A stretch of 64,000 nt of DNA from Candidatus Pedobacter colombiensis (GCA_029202485.1 CP119313.1:1550001-1614000), one strand, 5' to 3'; shown: positions 42,581 through 52,021, counted from the first letter of the stretch. Numbers and translations: made by a program. Notes: generated by a model from the sequence alone, not told the origin.

Positions 42581-43543
42581 ATGCCACATAGAAACAATTG
42601 CGAAGGTGCCTCAGGTTCATTTTTTTTGATCAATAAAAATCATGAGCTCTCATTTTTCAAAATAAATTCATCAAATGACCTGGGTAGTTTCCTTGAAAAA
42701 AATCCCGTAGTTGGGGAGTCGATTGTGGAAATCATTGCACAGAAATATAAAAGTAACTTTATTAGTTTACTGGCAAGAAGTTTCGAAGGGCATTGTTTTA
42801 GCATAGAGCAGCGCTTCTCAGTTTTCAAGTCTACCGACCTTGTTTTTCATATTGTTTTTACCCCCTTAACGATAAATGGGGTAACGGATGCGGTGGTTTG
42901 CAGTGTAGTGGATATGAGTAGTTCTAAAGGACTCATTAGCATGATCAGGGAGTACTCACATTTGGCTTCGCACCAGTTAAGAGCGCCCATCACTAATATT
43001 CTAAGTCTTTCTACGATTACCAATTATAGCCAGCTGGAGACTTACGATGTGTTAAAAATCACGCAATTGCTAGGCGATATCAATACACAAGCTGTAAAGT
43101 TGGATGAAATCATTAAAATGTTAAATGAGGTGCTCAATAAGCGGGAGAACATTGCGCTGTTTGATAAGTTTGGAGCAAAAGCGGCACACCAGCACATTGT
43201 GCTGATTGATGATGATGTGATCACCAATAAAATGCACAAAATGCTGATTCGAAAACATCCCAGTGAAAAACGGATAGTTGTATTTGATAATCCGCAAAAG
43301 GCATTGTTCTATATTCAGCAGAACAAACCCGACCTTATTTTATTAGACCTGCATATGCCGAATATTGATGGTTGGAGGTTTCTGGAAATGATGGAAGAAC
43401 TCAATATCTTTATTGATGTAATTATTGTATCCTCATCGATTGATCCAAGCGAACATTCTAAAGCGAAATCATTTCTTTGTGTTAAGGATTTTTATACCAA
43501 ACCATTAACGACAGAAAAAGTAAACCAACTATTAGATCATTGA
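42581..43543 (+). CDS. HisKA-receiver protein lacking an ATPase domain
   Basis: Signalling protein of 320 residues. A PAS-like N-terminal region (about 1-115) precedes a HisKA-type helix with YSHLASHQLRAPITNILSLS (His131), then about 60 residues of helix and directly a receiver domain (205-318) with IDDD, the phospho-Asp256 in LILLDLHMPNIDGW and Lys307 in YTKP. The ATP-binding domain of histidine kinases (N, G1, G2 boxes) is missing entirely; there is no room for it between residues 190 and 205. It may relay phosphate from another kinase or dimerise with one. Confidence 0.85.
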   Translation: MPHRNNCEGASGSFFLINKNHELSFFKINSSNDLGSFLEKNPVVGESIVEIIAQKYKSNFISLLARSFEGHCFSIEQRFSVFKSTDLVFHIVFTPLTINGVTDAVVCSVVDMSSSKGLISMIREYSHLASHQLRAPITNILSLSTITNYSQLETYDVLKITQLLGDINTQAVKLDEIIKMLNEVLNKRENIALFDKFGAKAAHQHIVLIDDDVITNKMHKMLIRKHPSEKRIVVFDNPQKALFYIQQNKPDLILLDLHMPNIDGWRFLEMMEELNIFIDVIIVSSSIDPSEHSKAKSFLCVKDFYTKPLTTEKVNQLLDH

Positions 43544-43552
43544 AGGGAACCC

Positions 43553-44521
43553 TTAATATTCTCTGTTCATTAACAACGCGGCCAATTTAAAGAGCTCAAC
43601 CTTACGGGTTTCATCAACTTTTAACGAAGTTAAAGCACTAAAAGCTTTGTCAGAGTAATTTCTCATCTCTATGTTAGCCAGTTCCCTGATGTTATAATCA
43701 TCATAAAGCGCAGTTGTGTTTTTAATTTTATCTGTATGGTCTTTGTTGATACTTTGATACTCCAACTCCAGGAGGTCATTTTCATTTGCGAGCTCTTTTA
43801 ATTTCAACAGCAGCAGGGTTTTCTTATTGGCGATGATATCACCACCTACCTGTTTCCCAAATTTTTCAGGGTCGCCGTATACATCTAAAATGTCATCCTG
43901 TAACTGGAAGGCTATCCCTAAGTTTTCTCCAAATTCATATAGCTGTTCAGCTTCCATAGCGCTTGCACCGGCTACTTGTGCACCCAGTTTCATCGCACCG
44001 CCTAAAAGAACAGCTGTCTTTAGACGAATCATGTTAATATAGTCAGTAATACTTACTACTTGTTGTTCTTCAAACTCCATATCCAGTTGCTGACCTTCGC
44101 ACACACCTTGCGCAGTGGTGTTGAAGGTATTCAGTGCATCTTTCAGTACAGTACTGTTTAGCATAGAAAGCTGCTTGTTGGCTTCCACCATCATCACATC
44201 ACCGCTCAAAATGGCATTATTTACACCCCATTTTTCATGTACGGTTTGTTTTCCCCTTCTTAGTGGCGCCTTGTCCATAATGTCATCATGGATCAAGGTG
44301 AAATTATGAAAAGTCTCGATGGCCAATGCAGCCGGCATCGCAGTCTGTATATCCCCTTTAAACAAATCTGCAGCCATCAATGTCAATACAGGTCTTATTC
44401 TTTTGCCTCCTAAGCTCATAATGTAACGTATAGGCTCATAAAGTCTTTCAGGATGTGCAGGATAATTAATGTTTTGAACAGCGTTTTCTATAACTTCTTG
44501 TAATTGATTAGGAGTATACAT
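43553..44521 (-). CDS. Polyprenyl diphosphate synthase
   Basis: Trans-isoprenyl diphosphate synthase of 322 residues that extends allylic diphosphates with IPP, for quinone side chains. Both Asp-rich motifs are present: LIHDDIMDKAPLRRGKQTVH and FQLQDDILDVYGD, along with LGGKRIRPVL at the N-terminus. Its product could supply the menaquinone tail for the pathway that includes MqnC. It lies 30 bases downstream of RNase R on the same strand. Confidence 0.93.
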   Translation of the reverse strand: MYTPNQLQEVIENAVQNINYPAHPERLYEPIRYIMSLGGKRIRPVLTLMAADLFKGDIQTAMPAALAIETFHNFTLIHDDIMDKAPLRRGKQTVHEKWGVNNAILSGDVMMVEANKQLSMLNSTVLKDALNTFNTTAQGVCEGQQLDMEFEEQQVVSITDYINMIRLKTAVLLGGAMKLGAQVAGASAMEAEQLYEFGENLGIAFQLQDDILDVYGDPEKFGKQVGGDIIANKKTLLLLKLKELANENDLLELEYQSINKDHTDKIKNTTALYDDYNIRELANIEMRNYSDKAFSALTSLKVDETRKVELFKLAALLMNREY

Positions 44522-44551
44522 TTTTACAAAGGAATTTACCGGAATCTTATT

Positions 44552-46684
44552 TTATTGTTGAATTAATGAGAAATCTATTTGACGTTTAGACAAGTCTACT
44601 TTTTTTACTTTTACCATCACTTCATCGCCCAACTGATATTTTTTATGTTTACGCTGACCAACGATGCAGTAGTTTTTTTCGTCGAGCACATAGAAATCGT
44701 CGGTAATATCACGAAGGCGGATCATGCCTTCACATTTGTTTTCAGTGAGTTCAACATACATTCCCCATTCTGTAACACCTGATATAATGCCTGCAAAAAT
44801 ATTGCCTACATTCTCTTCAAGATATTCGGCTTGTTTGTACTTGATGGATGCGCGTTCCGCATCAGCAGCACGCTTTTCCATGGCAGATGAGTGCGATGCA
44901 GCAATTTCATATTCTTCCTCATTGGCCGATTTCTCGTTGTTTAAATAAGCCGCAAGCAGCCGGTGTACCATCACGTCCGGGTACCGGCGGATGGGGGAGG
45001 TGAAGTGGGTATAATGGTCAAAAGCCAATCCGTAATGACTGGTTTTCTTGGTTGTATAAATGGCTTTAGCCATCGATCGTATGGCCAGTTGAGTCAATAC
45101 ATTCTGTTCTTTTTTGCCTTCCACATCTTCCATCAGGTAATTTAAAGACTTCGCAATCTCTTTATCTGATTTCATATTGATCTTATAACCAAATCGCGCG
45201 GCAAATAAAGCAAAGCTGCTTAGGTTTTCCAGGTTTGGCGAATCGTGAGAACGGTATACAAAAGTGTATTTCTGTTTCCCTTTTCCTTTTTTAGCAATAA
45301 ACTCAGCAACCTTTTTATTGGCCAGCAGCATAAAGTCTTCGATCAGCTTATGCGCGTCTTTACGTTCTTTTACGTAAACACCAATTGGCTTACCATGTTC
45401 GTCCAGTTTAAACTTTACTTCAGTGCTTTCAAAGCTGATGGCACCGTTTTTAAACTTCTTTTCGCGCAGGATATAGGCTAACTCATTTAGTTTGAGGATT
45501 TCTGCAGCATAATCTCCTGCTTTATTTTCAATCACCTCTTGTGCTTCCTCATAGCTAAAACGTCTGTCGGAGTGGATTACCGTACGTCCAAACCATTCTG
45601 TAATGATATTGGCTTTTTCATCCAGCTCAAATACAGCTGCAAAACAAAGTTTATCTTCATTTGGGCGAAGTGAGCAAACACCGTTGCTTAAACGTTCAGG
45701 CAACATAGGTATCACCCGGTCAACCAGGTATACTGAGGTCGCCCTCGAATAGGCTTCTTTATCTAGATAACTATTGGGCTGTACATAATGCGAAACATCA
45801 GCGATATGCACACCAATCTCATAATTGCCGTTTTCTAGTGTTTTAAAAGATATGGCATCATCAAAATCTTTTGCATCAGCAGGGTCAATGGTAAAAGTAA
45901 CTGTATTCCTAAAATCCCTGCGGTCTTTTAGTTCAGTGGTGTTTATTTGTTCAGGGATAGAATTCGCTTCATTTTCTACTTCAGCCGGGAAACTTAACGG
46001 GAAGCCATATTGGGCAAGGATGGCATTCATTTCCGTATTGTTCTCACCCTGTTCGCCCAGAATATTCATGATGCGACCAATAGGATTTTTAGCCCCTTCC
46101 GGCCATTCGGTAATGCTTACCTGCACCTTTTGACCATTTTTGGCCCCATTGATGTCACTCAAAGGCACAAAAATGTCATGCAACATTTTACGATCGTCGA
46201 TATTTACAAAAGCGTAACGGTCAGAAATTCTGATCACACCGATAAAGTCTGTTTTTGCTCGAGCAATGATTTCTACAACTTCACCTTCATTTTTACGGCC
46301 GCTCTTTTTGGCATATATATATACTTTTACTCTATCGCCATGTAGTGCATTGTGCAACTTTCTGGCCGAGACAAAAATATCTTTTTCAAATTCGTCATCT
46401 GGAATTACAAATGCTGAGCCATCCGCAGTCATATCCACCTTTCCTATTAGAAAAGTCTTCAGGTCTTTCAACTTGAATTTCCCTTTCTCAGGTTCTAAAA
46501 ACACACCTTTCCTCGACTGCTCTTTTAATACATCCAATATGGTATCTCTTGATGCAGCATCAGTAATATTTAATTTAGCCGAAATCTGCTTATAATTCAG
46601 CGCTTCGTTGTTGCTTTTTTCCAGTACATCGCTAATCAATTGGATTAAAACGAGTTCCAGATGAGACGATTTCTTTTTTGCCAT
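44552..46684 (-). CDS. rnr: Ribonuclease R
   Basis: 3'-5' exoribonuclease that degrades structured RNA; 710 residues. Cold-shock-like domains at the N-terminus, the RNB catalytic domain with FTIDPADAKDFDDAIS (metal Asp residues) and SPIRRYPDVMVHRLLAAYL, and a C-terminal S1 domain (about 625-705, GIISGVTEWGMYVEL) are present. First gene of a pair with the polyprenyl synthase. Confidence 0.95.
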   Translation of the reverse strand: MAKKKSSHLELVLIQLISDVLEKSNNEALNYKQISAKLNITDAASRDTILDVLKEQSRKGVFLEPEKGKFKLKDLKTFLIGKVDMTADGSAFVIPDDEFEKDIFVSARKLHNALHGDRVKVYIYAKKSGRKNEGEVVEIIARAKTDFIGVIRISDRYAFVNIDDRKMLHDIFVPLSDINGAKNGQKVQVSITEWPEGAKNPIGRIMNILGEQGENNTEMNAILAQYGFPLSFPAEVENEANSIPEQINTTELKDRRDFRNTVTFTIDPADAKDFDDAISFKTLENGNYEIGVHIADVSHYVQPNSYLDKEAYSRATSVYLVDRVIPMLPERLSNGVCSLRPNEDKLCFAAVFELDEKANIITEWFGRTVIHSDRRFSYEEAQEVIENKAGDYAAEILKLNELAYILREKKFKNGAISFESTEVKFKLDEHGKPIGVYVKERKDAHKLIEDFMLLANKKVAEFIAKKGKGKQKYTFVYRSHDSPNLENLSSFALFAARFGYKINMKSDKEIAKSLNYLMEDVEGKKEQNVLTQLAIRSMAKAIYTTKKTSHYGLAFDHYTHFTSPIRRYPDVMVHRLLAAYLNNEKSANEEEYEIAASHSSAMEKRAADAERASIKYKQAEYLEENVGNIFAGIISGVTEWGMYVELTENKCEGMIRLRDITDDFYVLDEKNYCIVGQRKHKKYQLGDEVMVKVKKVDLSKRQIDFSLIQQ

Positions 46685-46715
46685 AGTCTATGTATGAATC
46701 ACCCGAAGGTAACAA

Positions 46716-46749
46716 TTTGAACCGAGTATTGTTGGATTTTGTATCTTTG
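46716..46749 (+). promoter_or_regulatory. Promoter for the 46-residue gene
   Basis: TTTG (46716-46719), 22 bases, TATCTTTG (46742-46749), with the ATG 38 bases further on. Confidence 0.5.
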
Positions 46750-46787
46750 ATTATACCGCTGATTGTTGAACTTAACTACTATTTAAA

Positions 46788-46928
46788 ATGATTGCCATTA
46801 ATAAAGATGTAGCGATATTTAAGGTCATGATTTTATTAAAAAGGTATGATAAAGTAAAAGAAAGAGAGATCCGAAGAGCTATAAATACTGGCTTGATCAG
46901 GCTTTCCGCTACATTAAAGAAAGAGTAG
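46788..46928 (+). CDS. Small basic protein, 46 aa
   Basis: Reading frame of 46 codons from ATG at 46788 to TAG at 46926-46928. The peptide starts MIAINKDVAIFKVMILLKRY and continues with a charged helical part (DKVKEREIRRAI) and a KKE end. It is basic and predicted helical, with no signal peptide. It ends three bases before the convergent ABC gene and has a promoter match upstream. Function unknown; Lys/Arg content would suit nucleic-acid or membrane binding. The combination of promoter and clean packing makes it more than a chance frame. Confidence 0.5.
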   Translation: MIAINKDVAIFKVMILLKRYDKVKEREIRRAINTGLIRLSATLKKE

Positions 46929-46931
46929 GGA

Positions 46932-48632
46932 TTAGCCTGGTATTGCTGCAATGAGTTTCTTTGTATATTCCGCTTGCGGGTTGTTATAAATATCCTCTGG
47001 AAAACCTTGTTCTTCAATTTTACCTTTATTCATAACAATCATCCGGTCTGACAAGTGTTTTACTACTGCCAAATCATGAGAAATAAATATATAAGTAAGT
47101 CCATATTCTTGCTGTAACTCACGTAGCAAGTTCAATACCTGAGCTTGAACTGACACATCCAATGCAGATACCGATTCATCACAAATGATAAATTTGGGTT
47201 GTAATGCCAGGGCCCTTGCAATCACAATGCGCTGTCTTTGTCCACCCGAAAATTCGTGCGGATATCTATTAAAATGCTCTGGTTTTAAATCTACCCGGTT
47301 CAATAAATTCATGACATGGGCTTTTCGCTGCTCATCATTGTCGAACATTTTATGCACTTGCAAAGGCTCCATCAATGCATTGCCCACAGTTAAGCGTGGG
47401 TTAAGCGAGGAGTAAGGGTCTTGAAAGATGATCTGCACATCGCGTCTCATTTTTCTCAACTCTGCTGTTTTTAACGAAGTAATGTCGATTCCATCAAATA
47501 GAATACTGCCCGATGTAGGTTCTACAAGTCGTATGATACTTCGTCCTAAGGTCGTCTTCCCACATCCGGATTCGCCAACTAATCCTAGTGTTTCCCCCGG
47601 AAATACATCGAAAGTAATATCATTTACTGCTTTTACATAGGTGTTAACTTTACCAAACAAACCTTTACTTATCGGGTACCAGGTGCAAAGTTGTTTTACT
47701 TGTAGTAACGGTTTTGCGCTGTACAATTTTTCCCTACGCACTGTAATTTCCTCTCGTGTATAACTGTTTACTTCCAGCAAATGCGCAAGGGCCATATCCT
47801 TGTTCTCATTTAAAAAATCAGCTACTACCGGCAATTTTTTCAATAACCTTTGTGGACTTGGTCTGCAGGCCAATAGACCTTTGGTATATGGATGTTTCGG
47901 AGTTTCAAATATTACTTTTGCCGATCCCTGTTCCACAATTTTCCCTTTGTACATTACAGCCACTTCATCAGCAATTTCTCTAACCACGGCAAGATCATGG
48001 GATATAAAGATCATAGCCATACCACGTTCGGTTTTCAGTTTTAGTAATAGCTCCAGTATGGTTTTTTGTACTGTCACATCTAATGCTGTGGTAGGTTCAT
48101 CGGCAATCAACAGTTCCGGATTGCAACTTAATGCCATAGCAATCATTACGCGCTGTTTTTGTCCGCCTGACAATTGGTGTGGGTAGCTATCAAAAATATT
48201 TTCGGGACGAGGTAATTGCACTTCTTTAAATAAAGCGATAGTTTGTGCTTTGGCTGTATGTTTATCTACTTTTTGGTGCAACATAATGGCTTCCTTTACC
48301 TGGTATCCGCAAGTAAACACCGGATTAAGGGAAGTCATAGGTTCTTGAAAGATCATGGCAATTTTGTTGCCTCTATATTTTCTGATGGCTTCAGGAGATA
48401 AATCAAGGAGGTTGACTTGCTGAAAATCAATTTCACCACCAATTTTGGTGCTTTGTGGATCATGCAAGCGCATAATAGAAAAAGAGGTCACTGATTTCCC
48501 GGAGCCCGATTCGCCAACTATGCCTAATACTTTTCCTTTTTCAATACTGAAACTGACATCGTTAACTGCTTTCAGCCACGAGTTATCTTCCTTATTAAGG
48601 AATTGTATGTCAAGATTTTTAACGTTTAGCAT
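46932..48632 (-). CDS. Dipeptide/oligopeptide-type ABC transporter, fused double ATPase
   Basis: Cytoplasmic ATPase of 566 residues holding two ABC domains in one chain, equivalent to DppD plus DppF. Domain 1 has GESGSGKS, a signature LSGGQKQRV and LIADEPTTALDV; domain 2 has GESGCGKT, FSGGQRQRI and ICDESVSALDV. Each domain is followed by the oligopeptide-type C-terminal segment (TPKHPYTKGLLACRP; NPQAEYTKKLIAAIP). No permease or binding protein gene is adjacent, so the membrane partners lie elsewhere. Confidence 0.93.
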   Translation of the reverse strand: MLNVKNLDIQFLNKEDNSWLKAVNDVSFSIEKGKVLGIVGESGSGKSVTSFSIMRLHDPQSTKIGGEIDFQQVNLLDLSPEAIRKYRGNKIAMIFQEPMTSLNPVFTCGYQVKEAIMLHQKVDKHTAKAQTIALFKEVQLPRPENIFDSYPHQLSGGQKQRVMIAMALSCNPELLIADEPTTALDVTVQKTILELLLKLKTERGMAMIFISHDLAVVREIADEVAVMYKGKIVEQGSAKVIFETPKHPYTKGLLACRPSPQRLLKKLPVVADFLNENKDMALAHLLEVNSYTREEITVRREKLYSAKPLLQVKQLCTWYPISKGLFGKVNTYVKAVNDITFDVFPGETLGLVGESGCGKTTLGRSIIRLVEPTSGSILFDGIDITSLKTAELRKMRRDVQIIFQDPYSSLNPRLTVGNALMEPLQVHKMFDNDEQRKAHVMNLLNRVDLKPEHFNRYPHEFSGGQRQRIVIARALALQPKFIICDESVSALDVSVQAQVLNLLRELQQEYGLTYIFISHDLAVVKHLSDRMIVMNKGKIEEQGFPEDIYNNPQAEYTKKLIAAIPG

Positions 48633-48788
48633 TTACCTCCTCCGTCCATTGTCGATATCTAATAGACGAATATAATCATAATCTTTCTCTTGAAGAATCC
48701 TGAAATAAATTCAGGATACCAAATGCTTTAAAAACATTAAACTTGCATTTTTATCATAGAAGTCGGCTTGTTTGCTTAATTTTGCGGT

Positions 48789-50102
48789 ATGGAAAGAGAA
48801 ATTCTTGATACCAAGCGTAAAGCTTTAAAGATTAACTTAAACCCTAGAATTTACGGGACCTTTGCAGAAATAGGGGCAGGACAGGAGGTGGCTCGTAACT
48901 TTTTTACTGCGGGTGCTGCATCGGGTACTGTAGCAAAAACCATGTCGGCCTATGACATGACTTTTAGCGATGTAATTTATGGTGCCGAAACTTCAGGAAG
49001 GTATGTAAGTGAGTCGAGGTTATTGAAAATGCTGGGTCATGAGTTCAGTTTATTAACCGAGCGCTTAAGTGGCGAGAAATATGAAGACCGTACCTTTTTC
49101 GCTTTTGCTGATACCGTTACTACTTTAAACTATAATAAATCTAATGATCCACATGGCTGGATCGGTATTCGTTTCCAGGCCGAGCCGGGAGGGGAGCCTA
49201 ACGAAATATTTTTCCACGTACGTTTACTCGATACCGATGCTGCATTGCAGCAAAATGTATTGGGTATTATAGGTGTAAACCTGGTTTATGCTGCTTTTTA
49301 TTTTAATCAGGATCCTAAAACGATGATTGAGTCTCTGGCAGATAACCTTACTGTAGGTTCTGTGGAGATTGATTTGATCTCTGTTAACGGGCCGGTATTT
49401 AAGGGGATAAACAATATCCTGTTAAACTTATACCTGATTGTTAAAGACTTCTCTGATGCGGCTATATTTGATTCTAAGGGTAAACCTTGCTTACCCAAAG
49501 ACCTGTTGTACAAGAAAGATATTATGATTTTGCGAACCAAATATGCGCAGAAATCAAATCCCAATTTTAGCATGTTAAACAAAGCGGTGGATCAGTTTGT
49601 CATTACCGAGAATGTTAAAGAGGATAACCTGAGTGTATTGATCGAGGTACTGATGTCGAATGTGCTGAGCTCCAATGATGAGGCACCCGACAGTATTGAC
49701 CTCAGAGCTGTCGCTAAGAGGGCCGAAGAAATGTGCAATACAGGGAACCTGGTTATTGTATCCAATTTTGCAAGGCACAATAAGCTGGCTAAATACCTGG
49801 ATCGTTGCCGACCTAAAAGTGTGGGGATATCTACTAACATTAACAACTTAAAATTCGTATTCAATTCCACCAATTTCGGCGAGAATTATACCAGTCAGCT
49901 GTTGAGTTATGTGAGTGATATGTTTAGTAAAAACGTAAAACTTTTTGCCTACCCATACCTGGATAAAAAAACCAGTCAGGTTATTACCAGTGCAAACATG
50001 CCGGTAACTGCTGATGCCAGGCCGTTGTTCGACTTCTTAATTATCAACGGTTATATTACCGATATTAAGGAGTATAGTGAGAGCGATGTAAAGACAGTTT
50101 AA
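48789..50102 (+). CDS. Conserved protein of unknown function, 437 aa
   Basis: I do not recognise a functional domain. The N-terminal region is strikingly well-formed (NPRIYGTFAEIGAGQEVARN, FFTAGAASGTVAKTMSAYD) and I recall close relatives across Bacteroidota and beyond, usually without tested function. Names such as nucleotidyltransferase attached to relatives find no support here, because no HxGH motif is present. No signal peptide or membrane helix is seen. The gene stands alone, convergent with a GNAT gene that it overlaps by four bases. A cytoplasmic housekeeping role is a guess. Confidence 0.8.
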   Translation: MEREILDTKRKALKINLNPRIYGTFAEIGAGQEVARNFFTAGAASGTVAKTMSAYDMTFSDVIYGAETSGRYVSESRLLKMLGHEFSLLTERLSGEKYEDRTFFAFADTVTTLNYNKSNDPHGWIGIRFQAEPGGEPNEIFFHVRLLDTDAALQQNVLGIIGVNLVYAAFYFNQDPKTMIESLADNLTVGSVEIDLISVNGPVFKGINNILLNLYLIVKDFSDAAIFDSKGKPCLPKDLLYKKDIMILRTKYAQKSNPNFSMLNKAVDQFVITENVKEDNLSVLIEVLMSNVLSSNDEAPDSIDLRAVAKRAEEMCNTGNLVIVSNFARHNKLAKYLDRCRPKSVGISTNINNLKFVFNSTNFGENYTSQLLSYVSDMFSKNVKLFAYPYLDKKTSQVITSANMPVTADARPLFDFLIINGYITDIKEYSESDVKTV

Positions 50103-50542
50103 TCCGATTTTTTATAAGGATCAGGAATTGTAATGCCCATTAGTCTTTCAGGATGTTCTATCGCTTTAAACCCAAATTGAGCATATAGCCCGTGTGCGTC
50201 TAATGTACCCAGCATATATCTTCTCAATCCCTGTAGGTCTTTGTGAAATAGCATAAAGGACATTAGTTTTTTAGATAGACCCTGGCCACGATATGCTTCT
50301 TCTACATATACGTCTGCGAGGTAGGCGAAAGTAGCTTTATCTGTGATCCAACGGGCAAAACCTATCTGTTTGGTTTCCTTATAAATCCCAAAGCAAAGGG
50401 AATTCTCAATGGAAGTTTTAACAATTTGCATTGGAATGTCCTTTGCCCAGTACGATTGTGTACTTAAATAATGATGGATGGCTATTGGATCAAGTTTCAG
50501 TTTATCATCGGAAAAGATAAATCCCTGTTCTTGAATTTCCAT
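50099..50542 (-). CDS. GNAT family N-acetyltransferase
   Basis: Acetyl-CoA-dependent acyltransferase of 147 residues. The acetyl-CoA loop is visible in VYVEEAYRGQGLSKKLMSFM (V/I-x-x-x-x-RGxG), with the catalytic-side helix and YAQFGFKAI at the C-terminus. It overlaps the upstream YajQ gene by one base and is probably co-translated. Substrate unknown. Confidence 0.9.
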   Translation of the reverse strand: MEIQEQGFIFSDDKLKLDPIAIHHYLSTQSYWAKDIPMQIVKTSIENSLCFGIYKETKQIGFARWITDKATFAYLADVYVEEAYRGQGLSKKLMSFMLFHKDLQGLRRYMLGTLDAHGLYAQFGFKAIEHPERLMGITIPDPYKKSD

Positions 50543-51033
50543 TAGTTGCGCATATTAATAAATTGTAAAGGCTGTCCAAAATCTTCTTTTTTACACAGTG
50601 CAATTACGCCTTGAAGGTCATCAATGCTTTTGCTTTGTACCCGTACCTGATCTTCCATCATTGAAGCCTGTACTTTTAAACCACTTGCTTTTATTTTAGC
50701 AACGATTTTTTTAGCGGTTTCTTTGTCAATGCCCTCTTTAATGGATATTTCTTTCCTGATCATATTGCCGGAAGCATATACTTCCTTGCCAAAATCAAGG
50801 CTGTTTGAATCCAGATTCTGTTTCACCATACGCGAAATAATGGCATCTTGAATGGCCTTTAAACGCATGTCATCTTCCGTAACAATGGTAATCACATTTG
50901 TTTTTTTATCGTGATCAATAGTGCTTTTAGAGGTACTGAAATCATAGCGGTTCAGGATTTCTTTTTTAGCATTATTCATCGCATTATCAAGTGTTTGCGC
51001 GTCTACTTTGCTTACTATATCGAAAGTGGGCAT
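50542..51033 (-). CDS. YajQ family nucleotide-binding protein
   Basis: Cytoplasmic protein of 163 residues with the two-domain YajQ fold: MPTFDIVSKVDAQTLDNAMN at the start and IKASGLKVQASMMEDQVRV later. Homologues bind c-di-GMP or nucleotides and RNA; in Xanthomonas a relative is a c-di-GMP effector. Promoter unclear; GNAT gene follows with a one-base overlap. Confidence 0.93.
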   Translation of the reverse strand: MPTFDIVSKVDAQTLDNAMNNAKKEILNRYDFSTSKSTIDHDKKTNVITIVTEDDMRLKAIQDAIISRMVKQNLDSNSLDFGKEVYASGNMIRKEISIKEGIDKETAKKIVAKIKASGLKVQASMMEDQVRVQSKSIDDLQGVIALCKKEDFGQPLQFINMRN

Positions 51034-51127
51034 GATTATTATGGCTTTAGTGTAAAAAATAGATTAGATTTAATTAATTATTTGGTCGGGGCAATTCTAC
51101 ATAACAAATATAAAACAATTAAAGTTA

Positions 51128-51910
51128 ATGCGTATGAAAACCAATAAGTCAAAAGTGCAAAAAAAAGTCGCAAAAAAGGTTGTTAAAAAACAATTCGAAA
51201 AGAGCTTAGCAGAGAAAATTCTTGAATCTGTGAAGCAGCTAGGGCAAGATGCAGAGAAGATTGGTGATGATATTGCTTTGGTCAGTAAGTTTGTAGCCAA
51301 GAAGTTATCAAAAAGGTTTCAGCATGTTAAATTAGCTGTTGAACGTAACATTGATGAGGCCCGATCGGTAAATAAAAAAGCGATTAAAAAGGCTAAAAAG
51401 AAAGCTGAAGCCATTCAGAAAGAAGTTAAAAAAGAGGTTTCCAAAGACGTTAGAAAAGCTAAAAAGGCAGTTAAGGTAGCAAGAGCATCGGTTAAACCGG
51501 TAGTTCAAAGTGTTAAAGTTGCGGCTTTAGCTACCGAAGAAAAGGCTGCAAATGCGATTGCTAAGCCGGTAGCAGCAGCTGTTACTTCGGCTGTTAAGTC
51601 TGTTTCAAAACCGGCAGCCACCCCGGTAAAGACGGCAAGTCCGGCAACGGCAAAACCGGCGGTTAAAATTGCTCCAAAAAGCACTCCGATAAGTAAAGCA
51701 CCTGCAAAAACTATGGCCAGTAAAACCACTGCAGCTAAAGGGCCTGTTAAAAAGGTTACTCCGGCAAGTAAAGCACCTGCAAAGCCAGCAGCGGTAAAAC
51801 CTGTGGCAGTAGCGGCTAAGCCAAGCCCTGAAAAAGCAACCGTGCCAGCAGCAGCTTCTGTAAATGGTACCCCTGTAGTACCTACTAAAGCCGATTCAGA
51901 AAGTAAATAA
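51128..51910 (+). CDS. Histone-H1-like Lys/Ala/Pro-rich protein
   Basis: Basic protein of 260 residues. The first 140 residues are mostly charged helix (KKAIKKAKKKAEAIQKEVKK) likely to form a coiled rod; the rest is low complexity made of KPAAT, KAPAK and KPVAV units. It resembles histone-H1-like DNA-binding proteins of bacteria such as Hc1/AlgP types. DNA compaction is a fair inference but not shown. The upstream ATG at 51128 is preceded by AT-rich DNA; the gene ends at a terminator before ppk1. Confidence 0.75.
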   Translation: MRMKTNKSKVQKKVAKKVVKKQFEKSLAEKILESVKQLGQDAEKIGDDIALVSKFVAKKLSKRFQHVKLAVERNIDEARSVNKKAIKKAKKKAEAIQKEVKKEVSKDVRKAKKAVKVARASVKPVVQSVKVAALATEEKAANAIAKPVAAAVTSAVKSVSKPAATPVKTASPATAKPAVKIAPKSTPISKAPAKTMASKTTAAKGPVKKVTPASKAPAKPAAVKPVAVAAKPSPEKATVPAAASVNGTPVVPTKADSESK

Positions 51911-51985
51911 GATTGTGTTAAGTGAGAATTGAGTAATTACTTGATAATTAACAATTACTTAACAATAGAATTCGCAGTTTTGAAC

Positions 51986-52011
51986 ATCCCTGTTTTGAAC
52001 AGGGATTTTTT
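51986..52011 (+). terminator. Terminator before ppk1
   Basis: ATCCCTGTT (51986-51994) pairs with AACAGGGAT (51998-52006) around TTG, followed by six T. Ten bases later ppk1 starts, so its promoter must overlap this hairpin or read-through occurs. Confidence 0.85.
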
Positions 52012-52021
52012 GATTTAATAA

